Below are positions 47,815 through 61,200 of a DNA stretch of 64,000 nt, one piece after another. Origin of the DNA: Erigeron canadensis. Its lineage: Eukaryota; Streptophyta; Magnoliopsida; Asterales; Asteraceae. The stretch is from contig NC_057763.1 of NCBI RefSeq assembly GCF_010389155.1, positions 41,832,645-41,896,644 on the forward strand, written 5' to 3'. A program made the translations under genes and the position numbers. The first letter of the stretch is position 1. Every line of letters begins with the position of its first letter. The notes under the pieces are model-generated. The model was not told the DNA's origin and did not search any database. It worked only from the letters and a program-made list of their open reading frames with translations.

Positions 47815-48971
47815 TATATTTTTTTGTTAGACATTGTTGGGAAATGGATTCACTGTGATAACTTGTCGTTGATGTCAATTATCAGCAAGCACCAATGAAC
47901 ACACCAACGAGCCATCTTAAAGGAGTCAAAGTAAGTTCAATGACTAGTCATCCTATTTGTAAGTCAAATACGAGCGGAAAAAAAAGTGTAAAAGAATGAT
48001 TTGGACTTAAAGGGTCACATGGCTGACATGGACAAGTCATGTAACTCATCATATCTTCTTTGAGAATATATAAGTTTTTTTTTTTACTTAAAATGACGAA
48101 AGAATTAAAGGATATTTCAAAAGCATTAAATGTTAAAGTACTTCACCAATAAAATTGATAGATGAGATAATTATGGATAGTCATATATTTTACTTTTATA
48201 GCCGTTTTGTTTCATAGCCTATAAAGTTTACCTCTTATATATTTCTTTGTATGCTCATTTTTTACGTTTATGTTTTCATATCTATTTTAACGTACTTGTT
48301 TTTATTTTATTTTCAAAATAAATGTGCTTTTTAATTTATTAGAATATTAATTTTAATATCCGTGCGATGCATGATGAATGCAAACTTATTTTTACATATA
48401 ATGACTTTTCATAGAACATGTATTGTAATACTATCAACTACGATTTTTTTTAAAAAAAAGGTTGAGGGAATTATAATACCGGCACCACATTGAATAACCA
48501 TCATGATTTCCCACGTGTGTCTTTAGTTTAATTGGTGACGAATGCTATTCCATCTATTGATAGATCGATTGATTTTTAATACATGTAATTTGTTAGATAA
48601 TCAATAAGTGAATATTAACTTAAACGTTATGCTATCTAACAAGATTCTAAGATCTAAACATCAAGATATTCATACGCGAAATAATTATAACTTGCAATAT
48701 TTATTTTAGATTATTGATTTTGTTAGAAAAGCAATCACCAACAATAATGCTACTACAAAGAAAATATATAAGAGATATTATTCAAATTTTCCATGTACAA
48801 TCATGTTATAAATTAAATTATTAGAAAATCAAATTAAGATGAGGTGATTACTATTACTTTACTATATAGTATATACTATTACTATTAATTTAATAATAAT
48901 ATTAACTTGGTATAGGATATCCGTAATCAAAAATTATCCTTATACACCGGAGTATACTAACTATTATATAC
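47815..48971. other. AT-rich intergenic DNA, no gene seen
   Basis: Nothing recognised on either strand. Confidence 0.4.
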
Positions 48972-49357
48972 AGGGTGATCATCAAATGGAAACTAAATTA
49001 AAATAAAAACAAATAAGAACACCTAAAACTACATGCATTAAAAGGTTATAAAACTAACATAGTGTATAACTAATTATCATTATTTAAGTGTTTAACAACA
49101 CATTGGCATGTCAAAATCAAGAAAATCATGTTTTTGTTTTGTGCATCCATCTTGGATGCATATTCTTCAAAATGATGCATCCAACAAAAAACGTGATTTT
49201 TTCGATTTTGACGGATCAATGTGTTGTTAAACACTTAAATAATGATAATTAGTTATGCACTATGTTAGTTTTATGCACTTTTAATGCATCAAAATGATGT
49301 TTTTAACTGTTCTCACCGTTCTTATTTTAAAAGTGTTCTCACCGAAGTGTTACCCTA
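48972..49357. mobile_element. Long foldback MITE
   Basis: The arms from about 49,033 (ttaaaaggttataaaact...taacaacacattg) to 49,105 reappear inverted at 49,215-49,287 (caatgtgttgttaaacactt...), with an inner loop built on tgcatcc/ggatgca. The outer ends are cagggtgatca and gtgttaccctat. Transcription would give a long hairpin RNA. Superfamily not certain. Confidence 0.65.
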
Positions 49358-49572
49358 TATATTTAAAGGGACATTTGTGTTTAAAAAAGCTGTCATGTGT
49401 CACTCATATAAAGTCTTAGTCCTGTTTTAGTTTACTGGTATATGTTTTCAGTTTAATAGAATGTGATTTGTAATTTTTGTTTTCATGTTAGTATATTTTT
49501 GTTTTATTTAATATAATGCTTTTATTATTAAAAAAATTTCGAACATTTAGTCGGAACACGATATCATGGAAA

Positions 49573-49962
49573 CAATGACGGAACCAGAACTGGAAGTGAC
49601 CAGTAGAACAAATTTTTTTCCACTAGCATTGTATCGGCATAAAGTAACGATAACGACTAAATTTTAACGATTTGTAACATTTTTTAACAGATTTTTGGCT
49701 ATTTTTAATGAGTTTTTTTTAGAATTTTTGGCATTTTTAATAGTTTTTCTTTATTATTTATTTGTACAGACACATCTTTATAAGTTTTGTTGATAAAAAA
49801 AATGTTTCAAAAGTTTAAAGTTGGTTACAATACCGGTAACCCATATTTATTTGACCCGTAGTACCAATAAAAAATACAACAGTTTTTGAAAAATTTTAAC
49901 CACATGAATTTAGCGGACTCGTAGCCTAGGCTACCCCTTGTGTCAAGGTAGTTCCGCCCCTG
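49573..49962. mobile_element. hAT-type MITE with perfect 8-bp target duplication
   Basis: Flanked by catggaaa at 49,565-49,572 and 49,963-49,970. The ends are caatgacggaaccagaa and its imperfect complement gtagttccgcccctg. 390 bp, non-coding. Confidence 0.8.
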
Positions 49963-49987
49963 CATGGAAACCTCACAGTATAATTGT

Positions 49988-50150
49988 GAAGTCTTGCACG
50001 TACCCTAAATAACGAGAGGTTGACCATGAACCGTTACAAGTTTTCGGAGGGAAAAACCCGAAGGCTTGTCATCCTCATGATCAAACTCAAAACCTTAGAT
50101 AAAACCGGGCGTGTCTCTGACCAGCTGGGTTGTCATCATTGGCTTTTTTT
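49988..50150 (-). mobile_element. tRNA-derived SINE fragment
   Basis: On the minus strand: an A-box-like gatgacaacccagctggtc followed by cagagacacgcccgg, a B-box-like gtttgatcatg, then ccttcgggtttttccctccg. Its 3' tail is missing or diverged. Confidence 0.5.
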
Positions 50151-50362
50151 TATTATTAATGAAATGTCTTGTGATTTTTAATTAATATTGTGGTTTTTAA
50201 TATTATTAAAAATGATGATATGTCACTAATAAATTGAGATTTCAGTACGAAAACTAACAGTGAAAATTGTCACTATATTGATGATGTTATATTAATGTGG
50301 TGAGTTAATAATGGTCTTAAACTTCATTATATATCAAGTAGTATAATAATTGCAAAATACAA

Positions 50363-50592
50363 AAAAGTAACTCCCAATGCCGTCTTCTACGGGTTTTGGG
50401 TCTCAATACCGTTTTCGACGGTGTATGGGGGAGGTTGATATGTAGACAGCCTTACCCCTACCAAAGGTAGAGAGGCTGCTTCCAGGTTCTACCATAGATA
50501 GAAAAGGACCTTGCTGGGCATGAGGATCGAACTAATGACCTCTGTTTTCAGAGACATGAGCTCCAACCACTGATCCAACCTAGTTGATTATC
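50363..50592 (-). mobile_element. tRNA-derived SINE with 18-bp target duplication
   Basis: Flanked by aataattgcaaaatacaa at 50,345-50,362 and 50,593-50,610. On the minus strand: A-box region ttggatcagtggttggagct, B box tagttcgatcctc, the body ctggaagcagcctctctacc, and a tail cccgtagaagacggcattgg. Best-preserved copy of the family also found at 24,385-24,834. Confidence 0.85.
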
Positions 50593-50610
50593 AATAATTG
50601 CAAAATACAA

Positions 50611-53600
50611 TGAGAGTTAAATTTTTTATCTTTGACATCCAGTAACTTTTTATTTTCTTTCTCGCTGATAATTAAATATTTTCTTCACGCCACTATTGAT
50701 GAATGATGAATAATATGGTCTCACTTTATTGCGGATTTGTGAGAGTTTATTACTTGGATTTTCACATAGCCTAATTGTAACTTTTATTGTGTTGTAGTGC
50801 CTCCAACAAGAAAGTCATGATAAATAAATTATATATAAGTTAAGATAAAATAATATTTTTTAACTCATTTATTCCAACCAACTCTTGTAAAGCAAAGTGC
50901 AAATGTAGTTACGACATTAATATAAAGTACATATGAAATAAATAATAAAAATTTAAAAGTAAATAAGTAAAGTATACATTTAGTAATTTACCATAAAAGT
51001 ATATTCAAATTTTCTTTTATTATATCATTTTTTACTTTTTCCAATTTTATTTCTTGCTCAAAAATGCAGTAATAAAATAAAAACCATTGTCTCCAAAATG
51101 TTTTAATTAATAATTTAATATTGATGCTTGTAATTGTAGCAATATGAATGGTTAAGCCACGTGCCATGTGCCAAATAAAATTCGTCGGTTGCATCTTTTC
51201 TTCAATCCACATATTTATGTTTAAAAAATTTTCAATACATTATCTTTTCTTTTTTATCACTAAAATAAAATTATATTCTCTTTCATATATCTCCCTTGAT
51301 GTTGCAGAAAATCCAAAAGAAGAAATAAAAGCTCCAAAGTGATACATGATTTATGTGTGTGGGGGGTTTAAGTCTATATCTTAATAAAGTGCATATTTTT
51401 TTTAAGATTTAGAAAGTATTTAAGTGTTTATTTTTATTTCTTATAAAATTTTTTTATTAAATCTTTACACAGTGAATGGTCTTGTTTAGATCAATGTGTC
51501 TGTGTAGGTGACAGTATCACGATTTTCTCATACCGTGTAACTTTCGCCCAAATACATTGCTATAAAAGAAACGGAAAAACAAAGGTCCTCACATGGACTC
51601 ACCGAATATCATGCAAACTTGCCACGTCGTCGTTGGCAAACCGCAACCATACCTCCCAGACAACTTCCTATTCCTCATCACCGGTCACTGTTGTCATTAT
51701 TAACCGGAAAACCCAAAAAATAAAAATAGAAGGGTAACTATTAAAATAGAAAAATCTTTGTATAGGAATGTAGTATGTTTTTTGAATTCTAATATATCAA
51801 AACTAGATTATTGTCCCGCGTAATACGCGAGATAACATATTTAATTAGTGACAAGTTATCGTTTCACAATATCATACATTGACAACCATATATAAAAGAT
51901 GTTGAAAATAGATTAATTAGTATTATGGTGCCAAAGTTGTAAATTAATTAGTATCTTGTTGTTAATGTATATCTTTATATAGAAAAGAAAAAACATAAAA
52001 TTTCATGATTTTATGTTTCTATAAACAATTAATAACACTTCAAATTATTGTGTCAAGTGATAGTTTGAAATTCAATATAAACAGATTTGTTTAGCGGAAT
52101 ATAAATAAGAGCTCTATATGGATTTGACTTCTCTTTAATTAGTGTAACTATATTAGTCATTTTTTTACAATTTTCACGTAGTTTAATGTTTATATAAATA
52201 TACATATAAAGAAAATTTAACAAAACAAAAGTAGTTAGCATTTGAACCACGCATGTCTGAGATGGAACTCAGTATTATTGAAAACCCTCTTAATTATCCA
52301 CTCATACAAACTTCGAAAGTGTGATTTATATCCTGATGGATTTCCTTAAGGTTTAAGGCCTTGCCAGTAGTTCACCTTTTGAAAGTTTACTTTTTGTGTT
52401 TATAGTTAACCTTTTAAAATTTTTAAAATTAGTTTCACATCAATATATTGAGGTTTCGAAATATGTATTTATAGTTAAATTTTTAGAAATTTTCAAAATA
52501 TTTTTTTAAAATCATGGTTGAATTTTATTATTAATATTAATAATATTTGAAACAAATATTGGATTTATGTAACAAATTTAAAAACTAAAATATTTAGGAA
52601 ATTAAAATCTTAGACTTTTAATATTTACTTTAATTAACATAACTTATCTTTAAAGCAAATTATAATACAATAATTAAGATTTGAAAGTTCATAATATAAT
52701 CTTATAAGAGACCCTAAATTTCAACTTCTATATTTATTACGAAAAACATATAATTAATAACTTATTAAAAAGTGTCAAGTAAAAAGTTTTTCAATTTGAT
52801 AGGATCAACAATATAAGCAAATGTTAATTAAATGAAATAAAATATTTCAATTGGTTAATAATTATTTAAGAAAATCGTATTTTTGTATATATAAAAGTAA
52901 AATTATATTTTCTGTATATTACGCGAGACAATATAAATACGCGAAATAAACACAATAAGTTTTAAAAATAACATATTTATTAATTAGAGATAAAACATGT
53001 TAAAATACAATTGTATTGTTATTTAAAGTTTTATCTGCATCAAAAATGGCTAGTAAGATATATAAATTTTGGTATAATGACAATGTAATGTTAATACATC
53101 TAATACTGTTGAATATACTAATATTCAAAATTGCTCCTTGGTGTACCTGTTTTTTATAATATGGTTGTTATATATTTGTATAATGACGATATAAAAGTAA
53201 ATATAAACAAAACACTTTATCTACTATAATTAAATTAAAACCAACTCATTTAGGTGGGTTGACCACCATGACATCATTGAGAGTCTGTTGTCTTGATGGA
53301 CGCATGTTCAATTCTTGTCGTGGATAAAACTAGTAATGATAGCTAATCATTGATGCAAAAAAACTCAACATTGAGGTTTCGTAGGTACCAATTCGGTACA
53401 CGAGATCAAAGGGTTCCCTTCGATCTACCCTGTGATTTAAATGAAATTTCAAAAAAATATAATCTTCTTATTTATATAAAATCAAACACTCGATTATAAA
53501 TATTAAACTACATTATGTATCTATTTAATAAAATAACATATTTTTTTTATGTGTTTTGTTCGAATAATCTAACTTCAAATAATAAATTAGACAATCTAAC

Positions 53601-54484
53601 TTCCATATTTTGGTGTTTTGTTCTAGTATTTTTCTGTATTTTATAACTCTTTTTTAAAATTTTTTTTCTTGTAATATTTTGTCAAAATATAAAAGGTAAT
53701 TGTTCTTGCATTGAAATTTAAATATGCGTATGAAATTAAACTAAGTTAATAAAAAATTTAAGGCTTGTAATGAAAAATTCAAACTCATTATGTTTTTATA
53801 ATTATATATCATGTATTCAATCTCTCTATGTAACTAAGAGATGATAATTTCATAGGTGACATTTTTAGTTTTTTTGTCACATTAGATTTTTAATGAGGTA
53901 CCGTATTTTCCATTTAAATTGTTATATCTATGTTGCATGCCATGTACAATCTTTATCATCAATATGGTTGGGGTTGACTTTCTTTTAAAAAGGTTGTCAA
54001 CCATAACCATATGTATATTGTACGTAGTTGAAATAGTTTGAAATTATTATCAGATCTGGGCTAAGCTTAATATGGTGGCGGGCCTAACCCTGGCCCCTGG
54101 GAACATGGGTCCAAGTCCTTCCAATATTTTTGGCTATGGCAAACTTCTTATAAAACAAACCAGTAACACATTCAGACTTTTGACTCTCTTTTGACACATA
54201 TGGACTTTCAAGTACAAACACACCTATTTGCATTTAGAATGATAAATTGTATAAAGGCCCATTTATCCAAATAACTTGATCCATGAAATGAATAACGTAA
54301 CTAGCCTTTCTTGTTTAGTTACTACTACTCAAACATCCCTAAATATTCTGTCTTAGACAAAATGATGATCTATATTAAAGAACACCCATATGACATATGA
54401 CCTTAATAAAGCCAACAAAACACATCATAAGTTTATAGCTTCTTGAGCTTTAGAACAAGACCCTCGCATCCTTAAACTGCTTCT
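50611..54484. other. AT-rich intergenic DNA with faint repeat remnants
   Basis: No gene recognised. 51,805-51,835 (attattgtcccgcgtaatacgcgag) and 52,915-52,940 are CGCG repeat heads like that at 11,250. 52,250-52,380 resembles 1,335-1,450. 53,245-53,450 has tRNA-like words (gttgaccaccatgac, gcatgttcaattc) and may be an old plus-strand SINE. Confidence 0.4.
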
Positions 54485-54545
54485 TTATGCCATTATTTCA
54501 ATACCCCTCCTTTTTGTAAAAAACTCTGGCTTTTGCTTAGGAGCA

Positions 54546-55487
54546 CTACGACACCTTTGTTTCGCCGAAAATGACTTGTGTGTTCGCCATGTAACTTGGA
54601 TGGTTGTTCGTATAAGGCCTAAAATACCCTTCCCCGCATACACTTTGCGCACGTGTAGTGGGAGCAATTAACCGGTTCGACTTTGCAAAACGAGAACAAG
54701 TCTCTTGATCAAACCTCATCTCCTGGAATAATTATCAATGTGATACTTTAGTAAATAATAATAAAAACATTGGATTATCTACAAACTGAGCTAATTAAGT
54801 TGTAGATTAGCATACAAAGGGTCTTACAATGGATTTGCGATGACGGGTTACTCGATGATCTATGAAAGAGCAGCGAGCCCGTTGGGACAAAATAGCAGTC
54901 TGAGCTCTAAAGAGAGCTTGAATACTGTATAGAGTTGCAGCTGCTCTTTTCCTAACAAGGAATCCCCTAACAAGAGCCTGGAATTTCACCAGCCCTTTTA
55001 AAGCTCTTAGAGTCTTTCCTGCCTAAAAATACAAACCAAGATATTCATTAACTAAAGACGTAAACGTAAAGAATAAATATACGAGTATGTGGTAAGCCTT
55101 CATATATTCTATGCACTTATAAACAAAACCTAAACTTTTGTTAATTGGTCGTATTCATAAATGTGTACAAGTAGTAGTAAGTGCGAAAAAAAGTTACAAA
55201 TTTTATATTTAAAAGGTTTACGTACACCAATAAGGGTCTTACAGTGGATTTGCGATGACGGGTAATTACACGATGATCTGTGAAAGAGCGGCGAGCCCGT
55301 TGGGACAGAATAGCAGCCTGAGCTCTAAGGAGAGCTTGCATACTGTATATAGTTGCAGCTGCTCTTTTCCTAACAAGAAATCCCTTAACAAGAGCCTGGA
55401 ATTTCACCAGCCCTTTTAAAGCTCTTAAAGCCTTTCTTGCCTAAAAATGCAGACCATAATGTTCATTAGTTAAAGACATAAACATAA

Positions 55488-55547
<60 letters not shown>

Positions 55548-56374
55548 AATAGAAAATGACAAAGAGTCATTTTCATAACTTGCAATTATGTCACTAAAAT
55601 TATGTCACTAAAACAAATCAAGCTACTAGTTTAAAAGAAAATATATACAAATACGAGTATATATGCATGAGAAAAGTGAATATGTGCGTAACTGCATGTT
55701 AGGTACATAACCTTATATTATATATATATATTTTTTCATAACTAACATAAATAATCCAAAAGAAAATAAAATATCTATAATAATGCGCGTGCATATATAT
55801 ATATATATATATATTAATAAAAACACTACGTTACTACAGATTAATTAATAGTAGTATATATACCATGCAGACATGCATTAGTATTCATGTACGTACGTAG
55901 TACTAGTATTAAGTGATAGCAAAATGAAGGGAAATTAGTTAGTACTAAATAAGCTCTGAAGACTGTTTGAATCTTGAGAGCGGCGGCCCATCTTTCGCTG
56001 CCAGCACTAAGATCAAAAAGTGTTGCTTTGCCGTGGCTGCTGGTGAGTCTGACTACAGCCACGGCAGCTTCGGCGACAGCCAATGCAGCATCCACAACAG
56101 CAACTGCATGTTCTTTTTCTGGTGTGGGTAATATGTAATTAGTGGGATCATCATTAGTTGTTGGAGGACTAATATTGTTACTACTAACCACCTGCAGTAA
56201 TGGTGTCATTATGCTGGGCTTAACTTCTGTTAAGCAGCTGCTTGTTGTTTTCTTATCATTTTCTTTGTCCATATTTTTTTTCATATGTAACAACCCTTTA
56301 ACCCATTTTGAAGAAGCTTTTCCCATCTTTTTTACCCACGAGGAAACGTGTTTGGGGCCGGTTATACAACCCAT
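54546..56374 (-). CDS. IQ67-domain (IQD) calmodulin-binding protein with duplicated exon
   Basis: Exons (minus): 55946-56374, 55228-55440, 54816-55022, 54546-54722, all phase 0. Exon 1 has an N-terminal [16 protein letters not shown], an Ala-rich helix ([20 protein letters not shown]), then [15 protein letters not shown], the first 16 codons of the IQ67 domain up to its conserved phase-0 intron. Exons 2 and 3 are tandem duplicates, each carrying [19 protein letters not shown] IQ repeats and [18 protein letters not shown]. They could be spliced together (342 aa) or used alternatively (about 272 aa). Exon 4 encodes EMRFDQETC and the family signature HPSYMANTQ, then stops at TAG 54,546-54,548; a +1 shift would continue into RSAPKQKPE (to TAA 54,485-54,487). 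IQDs are scaffolds binding calmodulin at microtubules, plasma membrane or nucleus. Function of this truncated form is uncertain; it may be a young pseudogene. Confidence 0.85.
55488..55543. repeat. (AAT)n microsatellite in IQD intron 1
   Basis: About 18 perfect AAT units in the intron between the first and second exon of the IQD gene. The equivalent duplicated intron (55,023-55,080) lacks the expansion, so it arose after the exon duplication. Confidence 0.9.
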
Positions 56375-56490
56375 GATGATGATCGATCTTGATCAATAAG
56401 AAGACCAAAAATGAGCCTGTGAAAAAAAGATAGATAGGAACAGACGATCGACTTATAGGTAGTTGTCTCATTGATACTTTTGAGTCTTGA

Positions 56491-56500
56491 CTATATATAG
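56491..56500 (-). promoter_or_regulatory. Possible TATA box of the IQD gene
   Basis: ctatatatag, read on the minus strand about 120 bp upstream of the ATG at 56,374 and followed downstream by a pyrimidine-rich tract (tctctctc). The spacing fits a plant TATA box with a short 5' UTR; not tested. Confidence 0.4.
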
Positions 56501-57639
56501 AGAGAGAAATTCACAGGAAACTACCAATTACTCCTAATTATAGATATAAACCGATGACCAATCACTCCTAAAATATAGTATTTACTATAAGTAACACAAT
56601 TTGAAGATAACCATGAATCCATGATATTTATATAAAAAAAGGAAAGGAAATTTGATGAAAAGATACAAAAAACTTACATATATAGACACTATAAAGGTGG
56701 TGTATTGGTCGTTGTGGTGGTGGCGGTGACGGGTCGTGGTGGCGTGCAGCGGTAGTCAGACTGAACTTTGTTAAAAACCTTTCACATCTTGATTTTTTAT
56801 TTCATAAAAGTCATGGTGCCCAATTATTTATTAATTATACAAAAAACATATAAAAAAAGTATGAGAAAGATTTTTTACCTAAGTTGGACACTTATTTTTC
56901 TCATATTATCAAGTAAATTTTTTTTTATTATTGCAAGAATAAATTACATTTTTAGTCCCTGTGGTAAAGAAAAGACCGTTATACCCTTAATATGCGTCTC
57001 ATGTGGCCGCCAACTTAATGTCCGTTCAGGCCGTAGACCAATTTGTTAACAGAATTTCAAATTTAAGGATGAAACACGTAATTTTGTGGTTTAACGGTGG
57101 TATGTGAAAGTTAATGAACACCGCATGGACAAAAAGTGTATTAACTCTAAAAATAATTTAACATATGTTTGTTTGGTTTATTGAAAACCCGGGTTTGGGA
57201 TTATTGTCGGCAGCTGTGAAAGAAAGAAAGAAAGCAATGGCGTATCAAGTTAGGTATCAAGAAAGAAAGAGATGGTAAAATAAGCAAAATCTAGTTTTTA
57301 AGCAAAATAAATACAAAATTTATAAAAACACCATTTTGGTAAATATATTTTAAAAAAACACCATTTTAGCAAATATTTTTAAAAGTACACCATTTTGGTA
57401 ATTATTTTATTCAAATCCACCATTTTGGTCATTAACTCCATTTTTCTTTCCTCTCATTTTCCACATCACCATACGATAATTAAAGCTATTCCAATGGATA
57501 TATGGAATGTTTGAAAAATAACATATACTACGAGTATAATATGATAAGAATGACATAATACAGTGCATATATATCGGTATGGACTAAAATTTGATATCAA
57601 TTTTTAATTATTTTTGGAGCATTTTCTCAAATGACTTGC
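56501..57639. other. Intergenic between IQD and the copia fragment
   Basis: No gene seen. 56,700-56,760 is rich in GTGGTGGCGGTGAC words like the GC-headed repeats; 56,770-56,900 recalls the interior of MITE M2. ORF 56,768-57,049 is not recognisable. Confidence 0.4.
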
Positions 57640-58230
57640 AGAAAGAAAAACTTAATTAAGGTCTTTAACGATCTTTAACGGTACTGTAGCGCGGGGTGTT
57701 TGTCAGAAAAATTAAAAAGTGGGTTTTGACCGGAATTTAACGATCTTTTGAATGGTGTTGATGAAAGTTTCTGAAACGGCGAATTTTGGCCCAAATTGGA
57801 AGAATAAAAAACGGACTTTTAATTTTCCGTCGAACTTTCGGCAGCAATTGGCGGTGCGTCGGTCGAAGTTAGGAGTTGATTTTCGAGGGTTTTTCTTGGA
57901 ATTTGATTCCGATTTTAATGGTGTAGGAGGTGAGATTCAATTCGTCTGTTAAGACGATGAATTTATAGTTGCCGGAAAATTGGCCGGATTTTGGATTTCC
58001 GGCGATGGTTGTGATTAGATTTTTTTGTTTAGGTTTATTGGCTCTGATACCATATAAATCTTGTAATGATTATTGTATTGAATTGTAATTGATAGGGATT
58101 ACAAGAGATTATATTTATAAGGAAACTAATACTATGAAAATTAGATAAATGGAAACTAGATATATAGAAACTAGATATATGTCTAATACATGTTTATGCA
58201 CATATCTGCACACACACACATGTTTGATGC
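57640..58230 (-). mobile_element. Ty1/copia LTR end, primer-binding site and leader fragment
   Basis: On the minus strand the text ...acaagatttatatggtatca followed by gagcc contains TGGTATCAGAGC (58,041-58,052), the initiator-Met tRNA primer-binding site of plant copia elements. To its right (58,053-about 58,230) lies the LTR 3' portion; to its left lies leader-like sequence up to about 57,640. No gag-pol follows, so this is a truncated element. LTR outer boundary not determined. Confidence 0.6.
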
Positions 58231-58283
58231 ACATACATAGTTCATGACATATTTCATGTGTTTGGGAGCTTGAAGTTCAACCA

Positions 58284-61200
58284 ATGAGTTTTAATGTTGT
58301 CAAGGAAGTAGGAAGGTCAATTCAAATTGATCATCCCATTGTTAGTGTTACTGGTGGTTTTGCCGTTGCCGCTTTTAACGAGGCCTGTGAGATGGTATTG
58401 GCACATTCCACCTGCTTTGAACTATTGAGACTGCTTTTTGTCGTTCAATATTTACCTTTTTTTTTGTTTGTTTGCTAGTATGTTAAGAATGGTGAACCCA
58501 ACAACCTCCATGATTTCGAATTTATGGAGTGTAAATACCTGAAACTTTCCAAGACTTATTACTTTTACGTGATTATAGAGGCCATTGAAGAAGGAAATCT
58601 TGGCGTATATGAGACCCAAGTTGTGTGCAGTAGTGATGGCAACATGAGAACTTTGGCCAAGTTTCTTCTTACCGATTGGAAACCAGTTGGTACATAATTA
58701 TTTGCGGCATCATATCTTTTGTCCTGACTCTTGTCTTGATTTGGTTATGATTTTCTTATGGAACATTGCGCATAATTCCAAGAGCATTTAAATAAAATGG
58801 TTTAAGTTTGTTTTTGTTCTTTCCAAGGACGAGTGGCTACCATTAAAAACTACTTTTAAAAACTTAGCTTTAAATGAAATGGGTCAAAGTGATTGCCTGG
58901 TTTTTACAACTTATACCAGTAATAAACATGTTTGTTCTCTAAAATTCGTATAGTTATTATTCCAATAGAATTTTTGAAGCCACACTTAGTATAGTAGTTC
59001 TCGATAAAAAAAATCAAGTGTAAATTCATTAGGAAGTTATTGTAGGCCATCCTAACCTGTTTTAGAATAAGCACTTATTTTGACTAGTACTCGATCGGCC
59101 CTAACTGCTATTTACCAACCTCTAATAATTACCAAAACTAGTATATTGGTTTCTTTGTGATTATTAGAGGTGGCAAAATGTAAGGGTCGGATCGGGTTGG
59201 GTGACGGGTCAAAACGGTCCGGGTCAAAATGAATCACTTTGAAAACGGGTCGAAACGGATCCGGGTCAATACGGGTCCGGGTCGAAATGGGTCATTTCAA
59301 AAATGAGCTTAATTATATGTTTTCTTAATCATGGTTATTGTTTATTAAAAGCAATGTTAATATTTTTATGAAATAAAAGTATATCTTATATCTAAATGAA
59401 TTATTCAAAAGGCTGTGAATTTAATCTTTAGATCTCGTATTCGTTAATTATATGTGGTGTTGTGTGTTTGTCATATATTTTATATATAAATATGATATTG
59501 ATAATAACTTTAAGTATTATAAAAGCTTTTATTTTTAAATCGTAAATATCATAATAGGTAGCTAGCAGTGTAGCACTATAAAAGAAGCCCACTCTATCTT
59601 TTTAGCAACCTCTTTGTCCAATCTATTTCTCACCAAATCAGTGTACATATTTCTTTTTACAATGTACAATTTATTGTAGCACACTTTTCTTAAAGTTAGC
59701 AATATTAAATCTGGAAATAGTAATGTTTATATTCCACACACCTGTTTCACCACCACCATATGTCCGTATCCACACACCTGACTTATCTGGGATTAAAATG
59801 ATCCTCTCAACATCACCGTCCTTTTCTTTTCTCATTCAACCTTGTTGCCCATTCCAACCCATCCAGGCTAAAATTTTTACCCAATTAGATCCATAGTTTT
59901 TTTAAATGTATCTGTAGATCACTCAATTCCACCCGCTTATATAATGACTATCACCCATTCACACCCAATCAATTACTTTTGGGGAACTATTGCCATCTCT
60001 AGTGATTATATATGCTGCATTTTTTTGGATTCATTTACTTTTGCATGACAATTAGAATAGATTACAACCTTATTTTCCTTTTTTGGTGTCTTGTACTTTG
60101 ATACCTTATCTTCCTTGCAGGCACAAAAGCGATGGCAGTATATCTCTTTTCAAGTTTGAAATCTGTATGCAAAACTGTGGAAGGTTTGTTTTATGTGTAT
60201 GGTTATGATTTCAGTCGAACTTCCATACCAAGTTATTCGGGTTAATCAGAGAATTCTGCATTCATATTTGCCTCCTGCTAGGCTTGATTTTGTTAGCACA
60301 TTACGATTGGGTTCCAATAAAATGTTTTGTTACCAATTGAGGTTTATGTGCAGATGTTGCCGATGAAAAATGGAATGAGCTGAGAAAAGTACTAAGTCTT
60401 ATAGAAGGTTTTTGTTTCTCCCTTTGTTGAATCTGTTTTGTGATCGTCATCCCACTGGCTACACAAATTTTTGGCCTTGGTGCTGGTGGGCATGATCATT
60501 ATAGAAACTGAGATCCTGTCATAGTTGTCAAAGGTGAAAGCGAACTCAAAGCGCAATGACCCCAAATGGGGCCTAGGCGAGAGGCGCGAAAAAAAGCGCG
60601 GGCCCGAAAAAGAAAAAGCGCACTTAGGTAAAAACAAACCAATGTCATTCAAATTACTAAATACCATTTAAATAAACCATAGCATTCAACCAAAAAGTTC
60701 AAAAGACATTGTTTAAACCAAATTGTTCAAAACCATCGACCAAACTTAAGAAGAGAAGTCTTAATAATATAAAAATAGAAGAAACCTTAATTTTAGTTGA
60801 ATGAAAAATACTCTCTGATGAATGATGATATTGATATATATGGAACAAAGATTCTTCTGATATCCCCATAATATACGTGATGTTTTCTTTGACATGCATT
60901 ACAAGCTCCTTGAAATACAAAGGGTTTATTTATAAAGTTTAAACTGACGTACAGCTAGTGGGCCTTGGGCCCATGGTTTCAGGCGTTAAGGCTGGGCCTC
61001 GCCTGCGCTTTGCTCCTAGGCGCAAGAGGCTCTCACCTTTGACAACTATGGATCCTGTAGAAGGAAATCACGCTTGATTTATAATTTCTCATTGTTAAAT
61101 TGGAGACACAACTATGCCTGTTTAGGGCACCCTTCCATACAAGGCTTCTCACTTCCATCTTGTTGGATGCACAGATAGGGAACAAGGCTTACCAATCCAT

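Noticed and set aside
57752..57952. Plus-strand ORF ahead of copy F considered as its first exon
   Set aside because: The region reads as copia leader on the minus strand and shows no similarity to copy B exons 1-2.
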